Assembly: GCA_002104905.1 (NCBI GenBank) | Contig: MCFE01000932.1 | Location: forward strand, 1-25,364 | Source of the DNA: Basidiobolus meristosporus CBS 931.73 | Taxonomy: Eukaryota > Basidiobolomycota > Basidiobolomycetes > Basidiobolales > Basidiobolaceae | Direction: 5' to 3' | Length of the DNA: 25,364 nucleotides | Shown here: one piece after another, positions 17,762-25,364 of the stretch | Numbering within the stretch: the stretch's first letter is position 1 | How the letters are laid out: every line of letters begins with the position of its first letter | Made by a program: the position numbers and the translations under genes | Notes under the pieces: model-generated | What the model was told of the DNA's origin: nothing | Seen by the model: the letters and a program-made list of their open reading frames with translations, nothing else | Databases searched by the model: none

Positions 17762-18340
17762 GGTATTATCTCAGATCTGACATCCACAGCATTACCTGTT
17801 CCAGCCTTTGTAATACCTCCGTGATTGCGTCACGTGTCAATAAAATTTTGCGTGCTCAATCACGATTCGATTCTTCCAAGTGGCAGTCTATACGGCTTCA
17901 CGAATATTTAGCTACGTAAATAGCTAGACGACAGGTAACGTACATTTAGCATGTAAGCTGAAATCTAACTAGTCTGACAGTAAACGAAGCACTGTACCTC
18001 GATAAGTGACTTTCTAAAGCCACGGAAGCAACGTATTTGAATCCTTCATCTCGCCGAAGACACTCAGCCCAAAATTAGATTCGTAACTAGAACGTAAAGA
18101 TAATCAAAGCATAGGCGGTCATGTCTATCCCCCGCTGCTTGATGTATATTACATAACACACCATGAAAGCCATCGTAGTTCTAACCAAAAATGGTCAGTA
18201 TCTCACTACTTGATAAGTGATCATCATCAAAAAAAAATGATCATTTGCCAGAAATTTCGATCAATTTGTCATCCAGTTTCACGAGCCCATTATATAACGT
18301 GACTCGATGAACCTGGTTTGGTATTCAGAACTAAATTGCA
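17762..18340 (+). promoter_or_regulatory. Duplicated promoter of the second Hsp31-like gene
   Basis: Second copy of the 15207-15763 tract. CACGTG is at 17831-17836, GAAATTTC at 18251-18258, and TATATAA at 18291-18297, again 44 bases before the ATG. Small indels (for example seven extra bases near 17945) lie between, not in, these sites. Confidence 0.75.
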
Positions 18341-19069
18341 ATGCCAGCCAACCTTCCACGCAGAGCACTACTAGCCATCACCAGCTATAACGAGCCCTTC
18401 TACGCCAATGGTAGTAAGACTGGACTTTTCTATACGGAAGCATTGCATCCTTACGAAGCGCTTGTTGAGGCCGGGTTCGAGGTTGACTTCGCCTCCGAGA
18501 CTGGTACCTACGGAGTCGATGAGCACTCCTTGTCGAAAGACTTTCTCTCCGAGGATGATCAAAAGGTGCTGAACGACCCTTCACATCCATTCAATATCAA
18601 ACTGAACTCACATCTTCGCAAGGCGTCGGACCTCAACCCTGCTGACTATGGCCTATTCTTTGCCTCTGCCGGGCACGCGACCTTGTGGGATTACCCTACG
18701 GCTCGTGGCCTACAGCATATTGCCGAGGACATATACAAGCGTGGAGGTGTTGTTTCAGCTGTGTGTCATGGACCAGCCATTCTCCCAGGCATCGTTGACA
18801 GCACCACAGGCAAATCCATCATTGCTGGCAAGAAGGTCACCGGGTTCACCACGGAGGGTGAGGTGATGCTTAGCCTGCTTGATATTATCAAATCAGCCAA
18901 TGTGGCTACAATCGAAGAAGGAGCGGCCGCTGTTGGAGCCGAGTATGTGGCACCCCCCACTCCGTTTGCCGATTTTACACAAACTGACGGCCGAGTTGTC
19001 ACTGGAGCTAACCCAGCAAGCGCACGATCCACCGCTGAGGATGCCATCAAGGTGTTCTCGAGCCTCTAA
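18341..19069 (+). CDS. HSP31: Hsp31-like DJ-1/PfpI glyoxalase/chaperone, 242 aa (copy 2)
   Basis: Same family and layout as copy 1, with Glu33, the AVCHGPA elbow (Cys142, His143) and Glu174 all present. It ends at the usual length for the family (IKVFSSL, TAA). About 15 residues differ from copy 1, mostly on polar positions (for example Q91H, Y93R, E96S, H123G), while roughly 110 bases differ, so most codon changes are silent. Both copies are therefore under purifying selection and probably both functional. The first 68 coding bases are identical to copy 1. AATAAA follows at 19106. The predicted reaction, glutathione-independent methylglyoxal detoxification, is from family knowledge. Confidence 0.95.
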   Translation: MPANLPRRALLAITSYNEPFYANGSKTGLFYTEALHPYEALVEAGFEVDFASETGTYGVDEHSLSKDFLSEDDQKVLNDPSHPFNIKLNSHLRKASDLNPADYGLFFASAGHATLWDYPTARGLQHIAEDIYKRGGVVSAVCHGPAILPGIVDSTTGKSIIAGKKVTGFTTEGEVMLSLLDIIKSANVATIEEGAAAVGAEYVAPPTPFADFTQTDGRVVTGANPASARSTAEDAIKVFSSL

Positions 19070-19105
19070 AGGGCAATATCTGTGTATAGAAGTAGATAGG
19101 CATTC

Positions 19106-19111
19106 AATAAA
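19106..19111 (+). terminator. AATAAA of Hsp31-like copy 2
   Basis: Poly(A)-type signal 36 bases after the TAA at 19067-19069. Confidence 0.55.
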
Positions 19112-19887
19112 TTCCTTAATTAACTCTCAATACTGTCTACATTGGTACTTCATGCATCTGGTGATGGTAAAACTATTGGATGCTATGGAGTACCAAAAAA
19201 AATCCTCTGGCTTCTTGTTGCCGCGTTGTACTTTTGCATTTTCTACAATGCAGAGAGGACTAGCGGAAATGTCATGTGTATTCGGAGAGCTGAGAAACTG
19301 TGAAAGTTAAAGACTTTTCCCAGTCTTTCTAAAGGATTTTATAGAGATGACTCTAGCAAAGGAGCCACAAGACATCATCAATGCTATCATTATGATTGAT
19401 TAGTTAGCAGTGTTTGGAGTCCATGGATATGACCAGTTGTGGTGTAAAGCACAACATACTCTCACACTTGCAGCGTGCGTTTATCTTAAGGAGCCTGTTT
19501 GTCAGACTTTTGAGTTTGCCAACTATAGTTCTCTGAATTTCACTACTTGGAGAGTGTCACTGTTGATCATTTTATCTTGCCTGGCCTGTCTACTGGGTGA
19601 AGCATGTAGAAATATATTTTTCTTGCTTGCTACTTCCACTATAGATAAGACCATTGGGATTACTCTTGACCACATCCGCGCACTTGCTTCCACGCCAATT
19701 GTGCAAGAGAACAACACCACAGAGATGAAGAATCCATGTGATGGCTTTCCTGTTTGTAATCCCGCATGGTTCTCTAGGGAGGTGGTGTCTGGACAAGCCC
19801 CTTCAGCCAAAAGGCCATTGAGGATAGCGATGTAGCCAATGGTGCTTATCACACATCCAAAGTTTAGGCAGTGTGCAAACATTGAGC
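19112..19887. other. Region with conflicting open frames
   Basis: A minus frame (19523-19984) has two hydrophobic runs (FGCVISTIGYIAILNGLLAE and GFFISVVLFSCTIGVEA), the plus frame 19410-19835 is open but starts at GTG, and a third minus frame has CADVVKSNPNGLIYSGSS. No frame has a promoter, a family match or a repeat copy, so I call none of them. The Gly-rich minus frame lies immediately upstream on the minus strand. Confidence 0.3.
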
Positions 19888-20217
19888 TTAACGGAAGCCA
19901 TCTATTGCTTTCATGGCAAGTCCCACTGTTTTGGAGAGCGAGTTTGCATGATCCCACATGGCCCTGGCTCTTAATATAACACAATCATCCCTGCCGTCTC
20001 CGCTCTCATTAACACCGCCATTGCCAATACCTTCAAAATCACAGCTTCCAGCCCCATTTCCGTTATTGCCACTATTGCTAACCCCTCCGCTCCCACCATC
20101 ACTACCGCCGCTACTGTTACCAGTATCAAAAGCACCACTACCACAACTACCATTCCCATTATCACCACTGCTACCGCTATTTCCATTGCCAGCGCCGCCA
20201 CCACCTAATTTTAGCCA
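19888..20217 (-). pseudogene. Gly/Asn/Ser-rich protein, no start codon
   Basis: The minus strand is open from 20217 (just after a TGA) to TAA at 19890-19888. From 20205 it reads GGGGAGNGNSGSSGDNGNG, then SCGSGAFDTGNSSGGSDGG, SGGVSNSGNNGNGAGSCDFE, GIGNGGVNESGDGRDDC and a non-repetitive end (RARAMWDHANSLSKTVGLAM). Codons vary (GGT, GGC, GGA; AAT, AAC), so the composition is kept at protein level, which supports this frame over the Pro/Leu-rich plus frame. There is no ATG; an AG acceptor-like site (GCTAAAATTAG) just before the Gly run could mean a second exon. Similar to the remnant at 4236-4408. Possibly a cell-wall or secreted low-complexity protein. Confidence 0.45.
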
Positions 20218-20431
20218 TCAAGCCCTTTTCCTCCGCATTATTTAAGCGGGCTCTGCTACATGGCTACGTATAATCAACCAATGGATGACTGAAACTAATT
20301 TTATGCGATATATGATACCTGTTGCTTGACGAGCATGAAGTTAGTGTCACGAATAAATAAATGGTTACTTGAATGGCATTGAGAAAGCAATAGAAGTATG
20401 GCAACTTTGTGAGGGAATCCCCCATCCAGTC

Positions 20432-20609
20432 ATGCAGCTTTCCTTCCTCTTGCTTGTTGCAGCAATCATATCTTTGTGAATCTCAGGCATCTCACACCAA
20501 CGACCTCTGTGCCGAGCAGTTGGGAGCTTGTTTACAGGAGGCAGTGACTTCCAACAACGAAGACCAATCCTTGACTGAGAATGAAGGCGACTTAGATTTG
20601 AGTGATTGA
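20432..20609 (+). pseudogene. Secreted family A, copy A3, truncated and frameshifted
   Basis: ATG at 20432 gives MQLSFLLLVAAIISL and then TGA. One frame over, the text continues SQASHTNDLCAEQLGACLQE, AVTSNNEDQSLTENEGDLDL and SD before TGA. The NDLCAEQLGAC motif matches NEPCVEQQGAC of A1, so the Cys-x6-Cys unit is the conserved core of the family. A stop comes right after the acidic stretch, so it lacks the C-terminal basic part of A1, by truncation or by an old difference. It lacks the shared TATA module upstream. Confidence 0.65.
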
Positions 20610-20619
20610 ATTATAATAA

Positions 20620-22390
20620 GTAAAGTTGCAAAGAATTGGCATTTTTAATGGCTGCTTTTTCAGTACAGCTAATGCATCATTAAACCTTAAGTAGTTTGAC
20701 AAAGCATAGGTCATCAATTAGACCCTCTATCTACCCATCATGAATGTAAGAGATTTTCTTGGTGGTTATACTCTGACTTGCAAGCCTCATGTGCTTCAAA
20801 GTCATTAAGAACCATTGTTGAGTATTACATAGAACAATGCACCTCAAGATGGCTTCATGTTACTGTGTGCTATTAGCCAGCTTTTGCTCCCTTAATAAGT
20901 GAGTAAACAACTGAGTTCCATACCAATTACACACAAGTATGAAGGCAGCAAGTGCACCTACAATATAAACATTGTGAATGCACATTCAAATCTACCACTA
21001 CATGCATATACAGAGAGCTTGGAAGGCAGGATTTCCAGCCGTTCTCATCTGGCCTATGCACCCATATATAGCACCTTTAGGCCACATCAAGGAGTCAGCT
21101 TGTAATTCCCAAGTTCATACTGGTGTATATGTTTTGCTTCAAATATTGGTTCTATTTACCAAAGTGTTATTGTGTAGCTAAAGTGGCATAGTAGCTTTCC
21201 TCTTCACTGAATACTTGCATCTTAAATTGAAACTATTGATCCATGACTAAACAATACAGTTGTGCTGTTGTTGGTATATATTGATGACTATTTATAGTTT
21301 GATCAATATGGTATTATTTATGATAGACATAAATAACTTTTAGTCAGCATACACACATATTCTGAAGAGCATTTCCAACATGCTCTCCAACTAAAGAATC
21401 TCATTCATTGCAAGTTTATCTACAATCTAGGAGTGCTTGGCATCCTAAAGAAGCCCTACTCTGGATACAACATGCATAATTCCCCAGGTTGTATCAGTAC
21501 ACATTCCTTGTGTACCATTGAGATTCTCAAGGATACATTGGATGCACCCTAATATGGATTGGCTAGCCTTTATGAGTAATGCTAAAGGGCTGCTATGTAT
21601 TGGTGATATCCATGGTTAGTGTTGAAGGAATGGCTAATTTTGTAGACAATGGCAGCTAAGCTTTATGTGAGCTGTTTTGATACAAGCTATCAATTTGTTG
21701 TGGGAGTCATGGAGGTATTCAAGTCTACTGAGAGAGTAAGTAGATTATTTGGCATTCACTTAGTGATATGTTTTAAGTTAAAGTAGAATTTGTACTTTTG
21801 TGTACTCTTTGAAGACAAGCCTATAGAATATGCTCAGGAATGTCCCAAGAGTATGTGTGCAAAGTTTAAGGCTGTATTGGCTACTTGGAATAGCTCCACC
21901 CAAAAGTACAGGTACTTAGCAAATGAAATGCTTCCAAGTAAACCCCAACAAGGATCTTGGTCAGAGCTCTCTTAGACCTGTAGACTGTTGTCAAGTGATC
22001 AAGTTCAGTGGATCTTTAGGTGTATTTACAAAATTTACAAAGTAATGTATTTGCTGTAAACAATGGTTTTGTGTGCTTGCATATCTAGCTTATTGTCTTG
22101 AGCATACATTAGAAGACACAATTTAATATGCACAGAGCTCTGGACCCAGTATACTTTGTCAGGAGTATAACTCCAGCTTCAGTGATCTGACCAAGAACCA
22201 CCTATGGAGTGCACCCAGCCCCACATTTGATTCTTAGTATTACCATATCCTATTCTCTTCTACTGCCTTTTGCTTCAATCCAATATTGACTATATAAGCT
22301 CCCAAGCTCCTGATCTAGCAAATTTCTGGTTGAGGCAGAGAGAAGATAGTGAAGAAAATGCTGTGTACCTATATCATAAGCTTTATTGTT
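20620..22390. mobile_element. CpG-depleted retroelement fossil
   Basis: In about 1.77 kb I find one CG dinucleotide (near 21041) before the ones at 22396 and 22434. TG and CA are abundant. A frame at 21790-21975 without an ATG start reads PIEYAQECPKSMCAKFKAVL and ATWNSSTQKYRYLANEML, related to text at 8494-8540 in the second block. No LTRs, terminal repeats or enzyme motifs could be made out. A TATATAAGC near 22293 could be an old promoter. Interpreted as retroelement debris; element class not determined. Confidence 0.45.
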
Positions 22391-22570
22391 GCCAAAACGT
22401 TTTATTCATATGTGGTTATAGCTGCTTAATAGAGTCGAAAATCCTTTAATAGGCTCATTGTCACATCATGGTACTGGAAAATGCCAAGTGTTGACCTCTG
22501 AGTGCTCACTCAACTCAAGTGACCCTGGTGAAGCGGTACCAGTGCAGTGCCCTTGCCTCCCCAAGACAGT

Positions 22571-22783
22571 CTAAAATGCAATCCTGAACAAGGAGTGAAG
22601 GAACACACTGCTGGCCTTTACATCAAGAAATTGGCCAAGATTGACTTCATTACCCTGACTTTCAATGCCGCCAACCAAGGCAAGAATGAAGGTCTCAACC
22701 ACAGAGTGAAGGACTTAAATCTAGCTATCTTGGATGAGGCTGATACCTCTGCATCAGGAGGATATGCTACATTTGCCGTATAA
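22571..22783 (+). pseudogene. Alpha/beta-hydrolase (dienelactone-hydrolase-like) fragment
   Basis: The frame reads CNPEQGVKEHTAGLYIKKLA, then KIDFITLTFNAANQGKNEGL, RVKDLNLAILDEADTSASGG and YATFAV before TAA. This matches the start of alpha/beta hydrolases whose usual text is HPGGGVKEQTAGLYAKKLAE, FDAxYQGESGG, RVEDIRAAIDYL and, later, the nucleophile elbow ending GGYA. The stretch between the RVED helix and the elbow is shorter than normal, so the fragment carries an internal deletion, and about two thirds of the protein is missing. There is no ATG start. A dead piece of a cytosolic hydrolase gene; family fairly sure, substrate unknown. Confidence 0.6.
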
Positions 22784-22849
22784 ACTTATTTTATGGGGAG
22801 AAGCTATGCATGGCAGTCATTTATTCAATGACTTGGAGTGTGGCGCCTT

Positions 22850-23106
22850 CCTGCTTAGTGATGGAACATGGGTACCAATGGGCTCGCATATCAAACCTTC
22901 ATTCAGGCAAGCTACACTGATAAATCAATTGTGGGAATCCAGGTTTTCGAGTGTATTGGCACAGTCAATGCCGAACACATATAACTAACCAAAAGCGCGT
23001 ATATTGCAACAAGAAAGTCCAAGGTAGCCTCAACTAATCCATGTACTATCCACTCAATATTGTCGACTCTTGACAAGCACAAATAAATTTATTCACACCA
23101 GTACTC
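22850..23106. repeat. Shuffled repeat modules shared with 11843-12270
   Basis: The piece at 22850-22935 (text SDGTWVPMGSHIKPSFRQAT) resembles 12205-12270, and 22981-23106 resembles 11843-11970. At the 11-12 kb locus the order is the reverse: the ATAACTAA module comes first, then the KATLI piece. Confidence 0.6.
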
Positions 23107-23117
23107 TAAGCCAACCG

Positions 23118-23205
23118 GGTTAAATCAATCTATCTTGCATAAAGCTACGAACGAAGCCTAATTGAATGGGATTGAGAAGGTGATATAAATCGGGAAAACT
23201 CCGCG
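23118..23205 (+). promoter_or_regulatory. Orphan copy of the family A promoter module
   Basis: GGTTAAATCAATCTATCTTGC through GAACGAAGCCTAATTGA to GGTGATATAAATCGG repeats 12508-12590 with few changes, including the TATA box. No family A gene follows; the next reading frame is the small Cys-rich pseudogene at 23364, about 160 bases on. Confidence 0.65.
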
Positions 23206-23363
23206 TAGATGCGTAGAAGATTGTATATCAACGACTGAACCAGCTTTACGACCAATCAAAGGATTATTGCAATTATGGGTGCAAACAAGAACCATCCTCA
23301 AAAAAGCAAAGCAATATCCGCTAGTTGTTAGGAGTGACCATTCAAGAAACACTTAACGACAAA

Positions 23364-23560
23364 ATGCTTTTCAGAAATATCCTCTTAGCTGGATCGCTTT
23401 GAGCAGACAGCAAAAAGCTCAAACCTCGTCTGTGGGATTACTAAGCAAAAAGGCGGCAAGGATATGTAACAAAGGCTACTGCTGGAGAAGGGTAAGTTGC
23501 CATGGAGTTTTCTGTACAGAAACAGTAACTTACAAGGTATTCAGTGCCATGGAGGAGTAG
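23364..23560 (+). pseudogene. Small Cys-rich secreted protein, one frameshift
   Basis: ATG at 23364 reads MLFRNILLAGSL and hits a TGA. One frame over, the text is open from ALSRQQKAQTSSVGLLSKK through a four-Cys core (CNKGYCWRR, SCHGVFC) to VFSAMEE and TAG at 23558. The span is one base short of a whole number of codons (66), so a single-base deletion inside the signal peptide explains the break. The start resembles that of the 14150 protein (MLFR). Cys spacing is C-x4-C-x5-C-x4-C. The family is not recognised and no activity should be assumed. Confidence 0.5.
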
Positions 23561-23785
23561 CGATTATCTCGTTTGGCATTGGATATGTAGCAAAGTGCAC
23601 CAGAGTGGTGTTACATCAACAATATCCAAAGGTTTAGTAAGTTTGCATTCTTACTGACGCTAAAGTCTTTTTGCAGTGGCTCCGAATATCATACTGCTAG
23701 CTTTATACTATAAAGCACTTGGTTGAAATTAAATGCTGATTACTATTTCGTGTATGCACTGTCTCACATTTTTTGAGAAGTAGCT

Positions 23786-24330
23786 TAGATCAATCTAGCT
23801 CGCATAAAGCTAATTGTGTGGGATCGAGAGAGTCCGCATGACTTCACCAATCAGTCATGCAGCCTTCCTTCCTGTTGCTAGTTTCCGCCATCGCTTCACT
23901 GCAAGCAATCTCCGCTACCCCACTTGGTGGCTCCTAGGTAGCCTCAACCAATGAGCCATGCGTCGAACAACTGGGTGCTTGTTATCAGGACACTTAGGCC
24001 CCCAGTCAAGAACACCAGCCGTCAACTGAGGAGGTGGATGATTCGGAGATGAGTGGGCCAATGCAAACGAGCCAGACTTCGGGTTGCAAGGGTTTGACAT
24101 TTCAAATTTACAACCATCCCAAGCCTTACTGGACAACATCAATGGCCATTCTGCCAGTAAAGCCAATGCCTTGTCCAACTCAAATCAGTTCGATCAGGCG
24201 CAAGTCATTGATCAAACCCTCTACAAATTATCATCACTCAGCCAGCATGAAGTATAAGAGATCTGCTCGTCGCCACTTCAAAGATACTCCAGAAAATCAT
24301 GGTGAGTTCCACAAAATAATGGAGGAAAAT
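23786..24330 (+). pseudogene. Secreted family A, copy A2, multiply broken
   Basis: ATG at 23857 gives MQPSFLLLVSAIASLQAISA, the family signal peptide. In-frame TAGs follow at GSC-TAG (CAG in A1) and ACT-TAG (TCG in A1). A2 keeps the five-C run (23999-24003) that A1 lost, so it preserves the ancestral frame there and reads APSQEHQPSTEEVDDSEMSG. Later it has a deletion of about 22 bases near 24080 and two more deletions near 24222 and 24247, so the frame shifts again; the basic YKRSARRHF end is still visible. The region before the ATG is a shortened family A promoter module without a TATA box. Confidence 0.75.
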
Positions 24331-24496
24331 TGAAAAATAACGAGTGAAGGGAATGCAAAACACCGATGGTACTCGAAAAGTATAATAATTGTGTGAGTAA
24401 TGACCTGATTAATCCATGAAATATATAATAGCAATTTTCCCAGCTAACCCATGTTGTATGCTATACAACAGCCCACAAATACGTTATTCGCTCCGC

Positions 24497-24979
24497 ATGC
24501 GCTTTATTACTGTAGGCCTTGCCGCGAATCAAGTTGCCGTTGCTGCCCTAATCGGCTGTTCTTCTCCATGCACTCGCGAGTATAGAAGGGTTCATTATCG
24601 CAGTTTACCATGTGTACAGTATGCGACCGATTACCACCAAAACGTTCGAGTTTTGCCTGTTTTTCAGACACCCATTGTCCGATCCCCGTTATTGCGTCAG
24701 GTTTTCACCACCGTGACCAGAAAGTAAGATAGCCTGAATATTGCTAATGCCAACAGCAATAAGGGCTTCAGTGTCAAGTATCAAGCAGGGCCCAGTCTTG
24801 AACTGGAGGGTCGGGGCAACGCATTAGAATATGCCAAGCAAAATGACTGTAGTTCTTTCTCTCCCTACGTTCTGATGCAGCCCACCCAAGATGTACAGTA
24901 CACAACCCTAGTAACAGAGATACAATGCGTAAAAGAACAAAATATTCCATACACTCATTGTGCTGACAATTGCACCTAA
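24497..24979 (+). pseudogene. Secreted family B, copy B4, one stop in an otherwise full frame
   Basis: This is the most complete B copy: 161 codons from MRFITVGLAANQVAVAALIG to YTHCADNCT and TAA, with a single in-frame TAA at codon 77 (TATCAT in B1, TAAGAT here). The order is signal peptide (four codons shorter than B1 and B3), CSSPCTREYRRVHYRSLPC, TDYHQNVRVLP, a polar middle with FSVKYQAGPSLELEGRG, then SPYVLMQPTQDVQYTT and a Cys-rich end. Seven or eight Cys. It lies about 170 bases after A2. The product would be a small extracellular protein of unknown function; the stop is recent or could be a sequence error. Confidence 0.72.
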
Positions 24980-25364
24980 TAGATAAATCAACCTTAACTG
25001 AGAATATTGAGTAGGCAAGACAAATAAGCCCTCTTTGCACGACTACCCTACTCTCACAGTATCATAGACTTTCAATCCACGGTAGACACAGTTTACCAGT
25101 CCAAAAAGAATCGACATTTGATAACAGCTCACAACGACACTCACCGTAGGAACAGGGACACTTTACATTTGGTTGGTGCAAGGGTGAATAGTGCATGCAA
25201 TATAGCCGGGTAGAGAAGCTCAATCAGCGTTGTGTATCAACTACCGCATTTGGAGAACTGGTGGGCTCTTACTTTGAGATGTCAGTGAGCCCTTTTCAGC
25301 GCCAGTTTCAATGTTTGTGTACTCATTCCATCGAACTGTAAATAGTTGTATCGATATTGGGAGT
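24865..25364 (+). repeat. Segmental duplication of about 500 bp (copy 2, runs off the edge)
   Basis: Matches 6736-7236. Here it is continuous with the rest of family B, so this is the parental arrangement and the 6736 copy is the one that was cut. Confidence 0.9.
25311..25364 (+). CDS. Start of the 7184-type small protein, partial
   Basis: MFVYSFHRTVNSCIDIGS, same start and frame as 7184-7366, cut by the window edge. One synonymous base change (TGT for TGC does not occur; TTG-T/C change lies in the spacer codons) is all that is visible, so it neither supports nor refutes selection. Confidence 0.3.
   Translation, partial: MFVYSFHRTVNSCIDIGS

Noticed and set aside
18766-19050. Minus-strand 94-codon frame and other frames inside both Hsp31-like genes
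   Set aside because: They lie wholly inside strongly supported coding sequence and have no independent signals.
19958-20245. Pro/Leu-rich 95-codon plus-strand frame
   Set aside because: It is the antisense shadow of the Gly/Asn-rich minus frame; alternating Pro, Leu and Ser is what complementing Gly/Asn/Ser codons produces.
1-25364. CRISPR array, bacterial operon, or integrated virus
   Set aside because: No regularly spaced direct repeats, no Shine-Dalgarno-linked gene strings, and no viral hallmark gene were seen.

Overview
The window is nuclear DNA of a fungus. TATA boxes lie about 25 to 56 bases before the best start codons, AATAAA signals follow several stops, the best genes have no visible intron, and a class II tRNA-Leu without an encoded CCA sits beside a decayed Ty3/gypsy-type Gag and two Hsp31-like DJ-1/PfpI enzymes. 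I cannot fix the phylum. The region is accessory in character: few intact genes, many duplicated and broken ones.

Layout. Bases 1-3090: a CpG-depleted retroelement fossil with a minus-strand Gag. 3110-7370: a small intact gene (3789), a Gly/Asn-rich remnant, a dead copy (B1) of secreted family B, tRNA-Leu(CAG), and a recombination junction at 6736 carrying the tail of another B copy. 7380-9680: weak open frames, a second CpG-depleted block, a small ORF at 9677. 9940-12520: a duplicated minus-strand gene of unknown function (72 and 74 aa), a possible secreted protein at 11508-11786 with a dead copy, and an open frame without ATG. 12505-13500: secreted family A (A1) followed by a family B head (B3). 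14150: the best intact secreted protein, 232 aa with 8 Cys. 15207-19069: two Hsp31-like genes, each with a duplicated promoter of about 560 bp. 19400-20610: Gly/Asn-rich remnant and a broken A copy (A3). 20620-22390: a third CpG-depleted block. 22540-25364: alpha/beta-hydrolase fragment, a shuffled promoter module, a small Cys-rich secreted pseudogene, then a second A-B cassette (A2-B4) running into a second copy of the 6736-7236 segment.

Main signals. (1) The Hsp31-like paralogues are about 96% identical in their promoters and first 68 coding bases, but only about 83% identical in the rest of the coding sequence, where most changes are synonymous; this suggests gene conversion of the promoter or strong constraint on it. 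(2) Three blocks, 5.9 kb together, have almost no CpG while their neighbours have plenty, and they coincide with retroelement remnants; this is the footprint expected of CpG methylation. (3) The locus looks like a birth-and-death cluster of small secreted proteins (families A, B and singletons) copied as promoter plus gene modules, with different disabling lesions in nearly every copy. Functions of families A and B are unknown to me.
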